Assembly (NCBI RefSeq): GCF_030345075.1
Contig: NZ_CP128361.1
Location: 5,022,001 to 5,086,000, forward strand
Reading direction: 5' to 3'
Source of the DNA: Solwaraspora sp. WMMA2065
GTDB lineage: Bacteria; Actinomycetota; Actinomycetes; Mycobacteriales; Micromonosporaceae
DNA length: 64,000 nucleotides
The notes below the pieces were generated by a model, which was not told the DNA's origin, searched no databases, and saw only the letters and a list, made by a program, of their open reading frames with translations. Positions 28,358 to 36,817 of this stretch are shown here, piece by piece. The translations under genes and the position numbers were made by a program. Every line of letters begins with the position of its first letter. Position 1 is the stretch's first letter.

Positions 28358-29791
28358 GTGACATCGCGTCCGCAGATTCCCAACGTGCTCGCCGCCCGGT
28401 ACGCCTCCGTCGAGCTTGCCGCTCTCTGGTCCCCGCAGGAGAAGATCCGGCTGGAGCGCAAACTCTGGCTCGCCGTCCTGCGCGCCCAGCGCGACCTCGG
28501 CATCGCCGTGCCGGACGGGGTGATCGACGCGTACGAGCGGGTCGTCGACCAGGTCGACCTGGCCGCCATCGCCGAGCGCGAGCGGATCACCCGGCACGAC
28601 GTCAAGGCCCGGATCGAGGAGTTCAGCGCGCTCGCCGGCCACGAGCACATCCACAAAGGGATGACTTCCCGGGACCTGACTGAGAACGTCGAACAGCTGC
28701 AGATCCGGGCATCGCTGGAGCTGATCCGCGACCGGGTCGTCAGCACCCTGGCCCGGCTGGCCCGGCTCGCCGTCGAGCACACCGATCTGGTCCTCGTCGG
28801 CCGCTCACACAACGTCGCCGCCCAGGCCACCACGCTGGGCAAGCGGTTCGCGTCGGCGGCCGAGGAGCTGCTCATCGCGTACGAACGGTTGACCGACCTG
28901 ATCGACCGCTACCCGCTGCGCGGCGTCAAGGGGCCGGTCGGCACCGCCGCCGACCAGCTGGACCTCTTCGACGGTGACGCCGCCAAGGTCGCCGAGCTGG
29001 AGCGTCGGGTCGCCGGTCACCTCGGCTTCCGGCGGGTGCTGGACAGCGTCGGCCAGGTCTACCCCCGATCCCTCGACCTGGACGTGCTCTCCGCCCTGGC
29101 CCAGGTCGCCGCCGCCCCGTCCTCGCTGGCCACCACCATCCGGCTGATGGTCGGCCACGAGCTGGTCACCGAGGGCTTTCGGCCCGGGCAGGTCGGCTCC
29201 AGCGCCATGCCGCACAAGATGAACACCCGCTCCAGCGAGCGGGTGAACGGGCTGGCCGTGGTGATCCGGGGCTACCTGTCGATGGTGGGCGAGCTCGCTG
29301 GCGACCAGTGGAACGAGGGCGACGTCTCGTGCTCGGTGGTACGTCGGGTGGCGCTGCCGGACGCGTTCTTCGCCGCCGACGGGCTGTTCCAGACCTTCCT
29401 CACCGTGCTTGACGAGTTCGGCGCGTACCCGGCGGTGGTCGCCCGGGAACTCGACCGCTATCTGCCCTTCCTGGCCACCACCCGGATTCTCGTCGCGGCG
29501 GTGCGTGGCGGCGTCGGCCGGGAGACAGCGCACGAGGTGATCAAGGAGCACGCGGTCGCGGTGGCGCTGGCCATGCGGGAGCAGGGTGCCGCCGACAACG
29601 ACCTGTTCGACCGGCTCGCCGCCGACGGGCGGCTCGGGTTGAGCCGGGACGAGATCGCCCTGGTGGTCGCCGACCGGGCTGGCTTCGTCGGCGCCGCGCC
29701 GTCGCAGGTGCGGGCGGTGGCGGCCCGGGTGGCCGCGGTGGTCGCCGACCACCCGGTGGCCGCCGCCTACCAACCGGCCCCGATCCTGTAG
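28358..29791 (+). CDS. purB: Adenylosuccinate lyase
   Basis: Catalyses two fumarate-releasing steps of purine synthesis (SAICAR to AICAR, adenylosuccinate to AMP). The 477 residues show the superfamily signature GSSAMPHKMNTRSSERVNGL (about 280-299, mobile catalytic Ser loop), HKGMTSRDLTEN (about 97-108, substrate site) and VGRSHNVAAQATTLGKRFA with the catalytic His. The start is the GTG giving VTSRPQIPNVLAARYAS; the open frame extends upstream without homology. Not linked to other purine genes here. Confidence 0.95.
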   Translation: MTSRPQIPNVLAARYASVELAALWSPQEKIRLERKLWLAVLRAQRDLGIAVPDGVIDAYERVVDQVDLAAIAERERITRHDVKARIEEFSALAGHEHIHKGMTSRDLTENVEQLQIRASLELIRDRVVSTLARLARLAVEHTDLVLVGRSHNVAAQATTLGKRFASAAEELLIAYERLTDLIDRYPLRGVKGPVGTAADQLDLFDGDAAKVAELERRVAGHLGFRRVLDSVGQVYPRSLDLDVLSALAQVAAAPSSLATTIRLMVGHELVTEGFRPGQVGSSAMPHKMNTRSSERVNGLAVVIRGYLSMVGELAGDQWNEGDVSCSVVRRVALPDAFFAADGLFQTFLTVLDEFGAYPAVVARELDRYLPFLATTRILVAAVRGGVGRETAHEVIKEHAVAVALAMREQGAADNDLFDRLAADGRLGLSRDEIALVVADRAGFVGAAPSQVRAVAARVAAVVADHPVAAAYQPAPIL

Positions 29792-29823
29792 AGCTAGCTG
29801 CTGCCGGCCCCGATTCGGTGGAC

Positions 29824-30243
29824 CTATCTGCCGCCGGAGCCGGCCGAGCCGCTGGTGTCGTTGCCGGCGCTGGCGTCGGAGTGACTCGCGTCGACCTTGA
29901 ACTGCTTCGAGTCGTCGCCGGCGTCGGGCCGGAGCTGCAGCACCACGGCGGCCGTCCCGTACGCGCAGAGCTCCATGTGGGTGCTGCCCACCTGCCGGGT
30001 GTCGAACCGCATTCCGATGACGGCGTTCGCGCCCTTCTTCTTGGCGGCATCGCCCAGCTTGCCGATGATCTCGGTCCGGTACTTGGTGAGGCTGGCCGGT
30101 CCGCCCGGGTCGGACTTGCCGCCCCGCAGCGCCTTGACGCCTTCCTTGAAGGGGTTGATCGAGCGGACCACGGAGGTGACCACCTCACCCAGCACGATCC
30201 GGATCTCGTATCCCGGTAGATCGTTCGTCGTCACGATCAGCAC
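29824..30243 (-). CDS. YbjQ/UPF0145 (DUF74) heavy-metal-binding-domain protein
   Basis: A 139-residue protein. The N-terminal 105 residues (VTTNDLPGYEIRIVLGEV, SVVRSINPF, YRTEIIGKLGDAAKKKGANAVIGMRFD, YGTAAVV) match the pentameric YbjQ fold. The last 30 residues are a Ser/Gly/Asp-rich tail not typical of the family. GTG at 30243 is chosen because family members begin with this strand. It converges on purB. Function of the family is unclear. Confidence 0.85.
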   Translation of the reverse strand: MLIVTTNDLPGYEIRIVLGEVVTSVVRSINPFKEGVKALRGGKSDPGGPASLTKYRTEIIGKLGDAAKKKGANAVIGMRFDTRQVGSTHMELCAYGTAAVVLQLRPDAGDDSKQFKVDASHSDASAGNDTSGSAGSGGR

Positions 30244-30525
30244 GGAACCGATGCTATGAGTGATGGTGTGCCCTGCTCGCGGGCATTGGTGGGGCCTGCG
30301 CCATCCGTCAAACGGCACAGCGCGGCCACTTGGTACCTCAGCGGAGCCCGCGCCAGCTAACGGTCAGCGGACACCCGCTGGGCAGGCACTAGTCAACTGC
30401 CGGGAATAGAGGATCCACGGCCGCGGAGCGACGGCCCTCCTCGCCAACGAAACGGCAGTTCATCCGTTTCTTGGCTGGTTGGGGCTACTGGGCGGTTCTT
30501 GGGCACTCCTGCCAGGATTGCCGCC

Positions 30526-31875
30526 GTGTCCGACTACGACTACGCGTACCGCGGGCTCTCCCGCCTCCAGGGAGATGCAGGCCGGCTGACCATGCTGCTG
30601 GAGACATCCGGCGGGGTGACCCCCGAGGGCCCGGTGACGCATCCGCAGCTGTTCACAGGTTTCCTTACCGCCCCCGTCGCTGCCGCGACCGCGTTCCTCG
30701 TCGTCGCCGACGTGGCGGCGACGCGTTACTACCGGCCACAGCTCGCCGCCTCGCTGGACCCGGTGGTCACGGCCAACGGCGACCGGCTGCGGATCGAGTC
30801 CTTCTCCGGATGCTGCGGGGTCTACGCCCGCCTCGACATCCTCGACGACGGCCTGGACGGCGAGGTGATCCGGCACGGCACCACCAACGTCGACGTCAAC
30901 TCGGATTTCCGCCGAGCGCTCAACCGGGTCGGTGCTGCCACGCCGCTGCACCTGCTCGTCGGGGCGGACGAGGTTGCCGTCACGACGCTCGACGGGCGGT
31001 ACGTGGAGAAGCAGGTACCCCTGCCGTCGCGGTGGGTGCGCGGCTTCGCCGAGGCGCAGGTGCTGGCCACCGGGCTGAGCCTGCGGGCGGAGGTGTCGCC
31101 GGCGGACGCGGAGGCGGTCCTGCGGGCAGCGCCACGCCCTACCACCCGGTCAGTCATCGGCACCACGCACTGGGTGAGCGTGACCGGCCGCGGCCTGCGC
31201 CCGGCCACCCGCCCCGGACCGGGCACGATCGGCCTGCCCGGCGTCGAGCGGCTGACCACGCTGTGGCCGGTCCTGCCGTACGCGGACGCCGTCCGGATCT
31301 ACGCCCCAGCCGACGGGACCCTCGGGCCCGTCGCGTGGGAGGCACGGCTGCCGGGGATGCGGCTGACCTTGATGCTCTCGCCGGCGGCGGCACGGGGCTT
31401 CTCCGGCGAGGGCGGGGTGCTCGACGATCTGGCCACTTCGACGGCGACCGAGGACGCCGCCCTGGTGTCCGCGCTGCTGGCCTGGGACCCGACGATCGAT
31501 GTCGACCAGCTGGCCCGGATGGCGGACCTGCCGTCACACCGGGTCCGGGCAGCCCTGACCACCCTGGGCACGGCAGGTCAGGTCGGCTATGACCTCGCCG
31601 AGCAGTCGCACTTCCACCGCGACCTGCCGTACCGGCCGCAGCAGGTCGAAAGGTTCAATCCGCGGCTGCGGGCAGCGCGCAAGCTGGTCGCAGCCGGTGC
31701 CGTCACGATCGCCGACGGGTTGGCGACCGTCGGTACGGGCAAGGAGATCCACACCGTACGGTTCGGTGCCGCCGGCTGGGTGAGCTGCACCTGCCTCTGG
31801 TGGGCGAAGTACCAGGGCGGACGAGGGCCGTGCAAGCACGTGCTCGCCGCCCGTATCACCACGAACTCGATGTGA
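30526..31875 (+). CDS. SWIM zinc-finger protein
   Basis: A 449-residue protein whose C-terminal end holds a SWIM motif: CTC (two Cys in VSCTCLWW), a spacer of about 11 residues and CKHVLAA. The preceding 400 residues look like the all-alpha/beta region of actinobacterial SWIM proteins related to E. coli YehQ. GTG at 30526 has AGGA eight bases upstream; a TTG at 30499 also opens the frame. The stop lies seven bases before the next gene, forming a two-gene unit. SWIM domains bind nucleic acids or proteins; the specific job is unknown. Confidence 0.85.
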   Translation: MSDYDYAYRGLSRLQGDAGRLTMLLETSGGVTPEGPVTHPQLFTGFLTAPVAAATAFLVVADVAATRYYRPQLAASLDPVVTANGDRLRIESFSGCCGVYARLDILDDGLDGEVIRHGTTNVDVNSDFRRALNRVGAATPLHLLVGADEVAVTTLDGRYVEKQVPLPSRWVRGFAEAQVLATGLSLRAEVSPADAEAVLRAAPRPTTRSVIGTTHWVSVTGRGLRPATRPGPGTIGLPGVERLTTLWPVLPYADAVRIYAPADGTLGPVAWEARLPGMRLTLMLSPAAARGFSGEGGVLDDLATSTATEDAALVSALLAWDPTIDVDQLARMADLPSHRVRAALTTLGTAGQVGYDLAEQSHFHRDLPYRPQQVERFNPRLRAARKLVAAGAVTIADGLATVGTGKEIHTVRFGAAGWVSCTCLWWAKYQGGRGPCKHVLAARITTNSM

Positions 31876-31882
31876 GGCTACA

Positions 31883-34615
31883 GTGGACATGATGGACCGG
31901 ATCGTCGCTGGTGACGTGGCCGGGGTGGGCCGGGCGATGAGCAAGCTAACCCCGGCACGGCGCGCCGGACACGCCGAGACGCTCGCCGAGTTCCGGACGG
32001 CACTGCTGTGTGGCAAGTGGAAGAAGTTGCCTCAGCCGGAGCGGTTCGGGCGCCTCGCCGCCGAATTCGCCGCGCAACCCGACCCCGGCACAGCCGGAAA
32101 ATGGCTCACCCGGATGGAGAACCACTACTGCCAGAAGGCTGACATCAGTTGGGAGGACGACAAGAACAAGACCGCTGGGCCGCACCGGTGGGTGGTCGAG
32201 GTGGTCGACCACTGGACGGCCGAGCAGCAGGCCGAGCTGGTCGCCGCGATCGACAGTGCAAGGAAACTCTTCCCGCTTGCCGACTACCTGATCCGGCGCA
32301 CCGGCTGCCCCCCGCCGACCTCCCGCTCGTTCCTCCTCAACTGGCTCTCAGCCCGGTGGTACGGCGGGGACCCGGATCTGGTCCCCAACCCGCCCGGCAT
32401 GACGTTCGGAGAGCGGGTGCGAAACGACCCGCTCGCCCCGATCCTGTTGCCTATCGCCCGAACGAACCCAGACAAATACATGTCGGACTCTGCACAGGCC
32501 GAACTGATCGAGGCTGGCCTGATCAGCGGCGACCACGTCGTCGACCTCGTCTTCCGCCGAGTGGACTGGGGCCATCTCTGCTCGCCGCGAGGGGACAAGG
32601 CGCTGGTGCGGTTGATCGCTGATGATCCGCGGTGGCGTGCCCTGGCGGCGGAGTACTGGTCGACGAGGCTGCAGGGGTGGCTGGAGCGGGTCCGGCAGAC
32701 GAGCGAACGCAGGGAGCTGCGGAGCTGCCTCGAGATGATCAACGACCTACCCCCCGCCTTGGCGCAACATGCGGCCGTCGGCCGTGACTATCTCATGTTG
32801 TTGGACCTGTGGGTGCCGGTGGCCGAGTACGCCCGGGTCCGCCTCGCCGAGCTTGACGAGGCCGGCCTGATCGAGCCGGAGCTGGTCACCGAAACGACCC
32901 GACGACTCCTTCGTCGAGCGGACAAGAAGCTCATCCGGGCGCACCTGACGTGGCTCGACCGGACAGCGCGACGAGACCCGGCACGAGCCGGCCAGCTGGT
33001 GCGATCGGCAGCTCTGGCGTTCGGACATCCGGACATCGCCGTGCAGGAGCAGGCGCTCAAGATGATCGCCCGGCATCTGGATGCTGCCTCGGCGGCGGAG
33101 CAGGTTGGTGCCGACGAACCCATCAGGGCTGTCCTGCAGGCGGCGGCGGACCGGCTGACACCTGCACTGTCGGCGCAGGCCGCTGACCTGTTCGGACCGG
33201 TGGCGCGGCGCGACGAGCCGTACGTCGAGACGCTGCCGCTGGTCCGCGCGCCCGCCGCGGTGCCGGAACCGCTCGGCACGCCCGCCGAGGTCGCCGAGCA
33301 GGTGGCCGCTGTGCTGGCCGGCAGCCAGGACATCGTGCTGTTCGAGCAGGCGCTCGACGGACTCGTCCGTCATTCGGTGCACGACCGGGCCGGACTCGCC
33401 GCGGCGCTGGTTCCCGTCGTGCGGCGGGTACCGGGACGGCCCAGTGACTGCACACCCGTACACCTGTGGGTCGTCGTCCAGGCGGTGACCGGAGCGGTGC
33501 CGGACGACGACTGGCTCGTTGCGCGCTGCTGCTGTTGCCGCGGCGAGTTCTCGCCCCCAGGTCAGCTGCTCGCCACACGTATTCGGGAGGCCGCCGTGGC
33601 GGTACGCGCCGGCGACCTTCCGTACCTGCTGGCGGTCCCGACCGACGCCACCGGAGCCCTCGACGCGGCGGTACTCGTGGAGCGCCTGACGGGGTATGCC
33701 GAGCGTGGCATCGCCGCGCGATCGGCCGATCTTGGTCAGGCCCTGCTGCGGGTCATTCCCACCACCGATGAGCGGATCATCGATGCGGCCGACAGGCTGC
33801 CGGGCGACGCCGGTCGCCAGCTGTCCAGCTGGCTACGGGCCGGCGGCTACCCGCATCAGCCGTCGACACCGGACGACTGGGACAAAATCGGTGCCTTCGA
33901 CATCGTGCACAAGTTGATCGACCTGCCCGGGGCCGTGACCGATCTACAACTGCCGGCCGACGCCGAGCGGCTCTTCCGTACCGGCACGAGGTGGGATCGG
34001 CAGTGCCGCAACCAGTTGGCGGCCTGGGTGGCCACGTTGCCGCACCACCGGGACAGGGTGGCGAACTGCTACTACGACTACAGCGCTCGTGAGCCCTACA
34101 CGGAGCGGGACAGGCGGGCCTGGATGCGTCTGCTTCCGCAATTGGCCGAGTCGGGCGGCCCGGCCGATTTCGCCCTGCATCTCAGACTCGCGCTGGCCAT
34201 GGACGCCGACCGTCCTCGGGAACGCGCGGCGGCGATCGACGCGACCCTGGTCCTGGCTGCCCGTGGTGACCTCAACGGCGAACTGCTCGGCCGGCAGATC
34301 GTGAAGCTTGGTCCCGAGGGGTATTCGTTTGTGACCCTCAGCCGGGCAATCGAGACTCTGGGGGAGATGGCCGCTACCGGTGCGTACGCCACGGTGTGGT
34401 CGGTGTGTCGAGGCGCGCTCCCCGGCCTGCTCGAAGGCGAACCGGTGGCGCGGGGGGTAGGGAAGTTGCTGACCCTTGCGGTGGAGTGCGTGCTGCGGTG
34501 CGGGGCGAGCGGCGAGATTCCGCAGGTGACCACCGTGGCGGCGCGTCGTGGGTCGAGCGAGCTGGTCAAGAGCGCCCGAGCGCTGGTGGCGGCGCTCGCC
34601 GGCACCCGTCGGTAG
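31883..34615 (+). CDS. DUF6493-like helical-repeat protein
   Basis: A 910-residue protein made almost wholly of predicted helices in HEAT-like pairs, with a conserved N-terminus (DRIVAGDVAGVGRAMSKLTPARRA) and a cysteine cluster CCCCRGEF near residue 550. I recognise it only as the usual partner of SWIM proteins in actinobacteria (DUF6493/MolR-like); it has no catalytic motif I can see. The start is GTG at 31883 with GAGG five bases upstream; ATGs a few codons later are alternatives. The AAA+ and von Willebrand partners found with YehQ-type systems elsewhere are not in this window. Confidence 0.75.
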   Translation: MDMMDRIVAGDVAGVGRAMSKLTPARRAGHAETLAEFRTALLCGKWKKLPQPERFGRLAAEFAAQPDPGTAGKWLTRMENHYCQKADISWEDDKNKTAGPHRWVVEVVDHWTAEQQAELVAAIDSARKLFPLADYLIRRTGCPPPTSRSFLLNWLSARWYGGDPDLVPNPPGMTFGERVRNDPLAPILLPIARTNPDKYMSDSAQAELIEAGLISGDHVVDLVFRRVDWGHLCSPRGDKALVRLIADDPRWRALAAEYWSTRLQGWLERVRQTSERRELRSCLEMINDLPPALAQHAAVGRDYLMLLDLWVPVAEYARVRLAELDEAGLIEPELVTETTRRLLRRADKKLIRAHLTWLDRTARRDPARAGQLVRSAALAFGHPDIAVQEQALKMIARHLDAASAAEQVGADEPIRAVLQAAADRLTPALSAQAADLFGPVARRDEPYVETLPLVRAPAAVPEPLGTPAEVAEQVAAVLAGSQDIVLFEQALDGLVRHSVHDRAGLAAALVPVVRRVPGRPSDCTPVHLWVVVQAVTGAVPDDDWLVARCCCCRGEFSPPGQLLATRIREAAVAVRAGDLPYLLAVPTDATGALDAAVLVERLTGYAERGIAARSADLGQALLRVIPTTDERIIDAADRLPGDAGRQLSSWLRAGGYPHQPSTPDDWDKIGAFDIVHKLIDLPGAVTDLQLPADAERLFRTGTRWDRQCRNQLAAWVATLPHHRDRVANCYYDYSAREPYTERDRRAWMRLLPQLAESGGPADFALHLRLALAMDADRPRERAAAIDATLVLAARGDLNGELLGRQIVKLGPEGYSFVTLSRAIETLGEMAATGAYATVWSVCRGALPGLLEGEPVARGVGKLLTLAVECVLRCGASGEIPQVTTVAARRGSSELVKSARALVAALAGTRR

Positions 34616-34649
34616 CGACCGGATGCCGCACAGCCGGTGAGAGCAGGGC

Positions 34650-34686
34650 GGCGCGGACTCCGTGATCAGTCCACGGGGTCCGCGCC
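34650..34686. terminator. 15-bp stem-loop between convergent genes
   Basis: Positions 34650-34664 pair with 34672-34686 with a single mismatch around a 7-base loop. It is 34 bases after the plus-strand helical-repeat gene and 47 bases after the stop of the minus-strand protease, so it can serve both. Confidence 0.75.
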
Positions 34687-34732
34687 GTCGCGCGCCAGAA
34701 CCAGTCGGTCCCAGACCAGGTTCAGCTCGGGG

Positions 34733-35407
34733 TCAGACGCCGGTCACCGACCGGATCCAGGACCGGTTGTACGCGACACTGCCATAGTTCTGGATGTTGA
34801 CGCCGTTGGCGGTCGACGCCACCCCGACCTGCTGGCCGTTGTAGAACTGCGGGCCGCCGGAGTCGCCCCGCCAGGCGTTGCCGTTGATCCGGGTGCTGCG
34901 GATCGCCCGGCCGCCGTACGCGTCGCTGACGCTGGTGCTGGTCACCTGGACCGAGGCGGTCTTCAGCTGGGTCGACGCGCCGCAGCCGCTGTAGCAGGTC
35001 ATGCCCCAGCCGTAGATGCTGTTGGTCGAGCCGACCGGCGGGTAGCTGCTGGACAGCGTCACATAGCTGGTGCTGACCGGGCTGGAGAAGTAGAGCAGCG
35101 CCAGGTCGTAGCGGCCGTACGCGGAGCTGATCGTACGGGTGACGCCGCCGGAGGAGCGGTAGACGCTGCCGATCCGGACCGACATGGAGCCGCTGACACA
35201 GTGCCGCGCGGTGAGCACCCAGTTGGCGGCGATGATCGTGCCGGAACAGGTGAACGAGCCGTTGCTGAAGACCGCGGCGGCCCACGGGGCAGACGACACC
35301 GTCCCGCCGCCGATGATCTCTTCCGGTGCGGCCGTCGCCGCGGTCGGCGTGGCCAGCAGGCCGATCAGGGTGGTGGCTACTGCTGCCGCAGCCAGGCGAA
35401 CACGCAT
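34733..35407 (-). CDS. Secreted trypsin-like serine protease (S1 family)
   Basis: A 224-residue secreted endopeptidase. Residues 1-28 are a signal peptide ending in Ala-rich sequence, then a very short pro-segment and the mature start IIGGGTV, which resembles the IVGG activation site of trypsins. The catalytic triad is visible: His in TARHC (about 66), Asp in YDLALL (about 109) and Ser in GDSGGP (about 177). Cysteines in TARHC, TCYSGC and elsewhere allow disulfides. AAGGAG is eight bases before the ATG at 35407. It has no linked inhibitor. Confidence 0.93.
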   Translation of the reverse strand: MRVRLAAAAVATTLIGLLATPTAATAAPEEIIGGGTVSSAPWAAAVFSNGSFTCSGTIIAANWVLTARHCVSGSMSVRIGSVYRSSGGVTRTISSAYGRYDLALLYFSSPVSTSYVTLSSSYPPVGSTNSIYGWGMTCYSGCGASTQLKTASVQVTSTSVSDAYGGRAIRSTRINGNAWRGDSGGPQFYNGQQVGVASTANGVNIQNYGSVAYNRSWIRSVTGV

Positions 35408-35873
35408 GGGTGGGCTCCTTCCGAGGGGGCGACCCGGGGTACGGGTGGTGAGCCACGCCGCCGGACCTGTTATCCGGCGGCAGAGTGTTACAGCGTCCGT
35501 CCGACGGTCGTCATCGGGCGTTTGACGAATGACGTTAAGCCCTACGGCGGTCATCTACAAGAATCAAATCGAAGTCATACGATGCGTTGATGCCCCGCAG
35601 TGGCGTCCCGCGCTCTCGATCCCGCGCTGCGTCCGGTGGCGGTCGCCAACGGGGGTGCGGCAGGCCGTTCGTGGGCGTTCGGTCTGCCCAGTGAGCCGGT
35701 CCGTCGGCGGTGGCCGATGTCGTCGTTATCGGTTCGTGGCTGATTTGTGGCCCGATCACCGATTCGGCTCTTCGACCGCCGGTGCGTCGCACCCGGTGCC
35801 ACCAGGTAGGCTGAGCGGTGCGCGGCCCGTTCGAGGCCGGCACCCCCAACGCGTACACGGTCAGGAGTGCCAC
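35408..35873. other. Divergent promoter region between protease and purS
   Basis: About 466 bases without a gene. A 9-bp perfect hairpin (35457-35481) would lie in the leader of the protease transcript. TAGGCT at 35808-35813 is a candidate -10 box for purS, about 60 bases before its start. A more AT-rich patch runs from 35465 to 35585. No operator for purine control was recognised. Confidence 0.45.
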
Positions 35874-36137
35874 GTGGCTCGCGTCGTCGTCGACGTCATG
35901 CTCAAGCCGGAAATTCTCGATCCCCAGGGCCAGGCTGTCGCGAACGCGCTGCCGAGACTCGGTGTCAGCGACGTCTCGGCGGTGCGGATCGGCCGACGGA
36001 TCGAGATCGAGTTCGCCGGCGAGCCCGACCTGGATCGGGCCCGTGAGATCGCGGACAAGTTGCTGGCCAACCCGGTCATCGAGGACTACCAGGTCCGGGT
36101 GGCCGAGCAGCCTGAGACAGCCGGTGATCCATCATGA
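35874..36137 (+). CDS. purS: Phosphoribosylformylglycinamidine synthase subunit PurS
   Basis: Small structural subunit of the three-part FGAM synthase, bridging PurL and PurQ. The 87 residues have the typical pattern ([40 protein letters not shown]). GTG start with CAGGAG seven bases upstream; the stop overlaps purQ (ATGA). Confidence 0.94.
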   Translation: MARVVVDVMLKPEILDPQGQAVANALPRLGVSDVSAVRIGRRIEIEFAGEPDLDRAREIADKLLANPVIEDYQVRVAEQPETAGDPS

Positions 36138-36817
36138 GTGCCCGGATCGGGGTGGTCACCTTCCCGGGCTCGCTCGACGACGGCGACGCCGCCCGCGCGG
36201 TGCGGCTCGCCGGTGGGGAGCCGGTCCGACTGTGGCACGGCGACGCCGATCTGCGCGGCGTCGAGGCGGTGGTGCTACCCGGTGGCTTCTCGTACGGCGA
36301 CTATCTGCGCTGCGGAGCCATCGCCCGGTTCGCCCCGGTCATGCAGTCGATCGTCGCTGCTGCCGGTGACGGCCTACCGGTGCTCGGCATCTGCAACGGC
36401 TTCCAGATCCTCTGCGAGGCCCACCTGCTGCCCGGCGCGCTCACCCGCAACCAGCACCTGCACTTCCGCAACCGGGACCAGATGCTCCGCGTCGAGACCG
36501 CCGGGACCGCGTTCACCAACGCGTTCTCTCCGAAGCAGGAGATCCTCGTCCCGCTCAAGAGCGGCGAAGGCTGCTACGTGGCCGACGAACAGACCCTTGA
36601 CGAGTTGGAGTCGACCGGCCGGGTGGTGGCCCGCTACGTCGGCGGCAACCCCAACGGTTCGCTGCGGGACATCGCTGGCATCACCAACCCCACCGGCAAC
36701 GTCGTCGGGCTGATGCCCCACCCGGAACACGCCGTCGAGGACCTGACCGGTCCGTCCCGGGACGGGCTGGGCTTCTTCACCTCCATCCTCAAGCACCTCG
36801 CGGGAGTGCCGGCATGA
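36134..36817 (+). CDS. purQ: FGAM synthase glutaminase subunit PurQ
   Basis: Class I glutamine amidotransferase that supplies ammonia to PurL. The 227 residues contain the nucleophile elbow GICNGFQIL (Cys near residue 88) and the His-x-Glu end of the triad in LMPHPEHA (about 193-200). [20 protein letters not shown] is characteristic. Coupled to purS upstream and purL downstream by ATGA overlaps, so the three subunits are made in proportion. Confidence 0.96.
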   Translation: MSARIGVVTFPGSLDDGDAARAVRLAGGEPVRLWHGDADLRGVEAVVLPGGFSYGDYLRCGAIARFAPVMQSIVAAAGDGLPVLGICNGFQILCEAHLLPGALTRNQHLHFRNRDQMLRVETAGTAFTNAFSPKQEILVPLKSGEGCYVADEQTLDELESTGRVVARYVGGNPNGSLRDIAGITNPTGNVVGLMPHPEHAVEDLTGPSRDGLGFFTSILKHLAGVPA

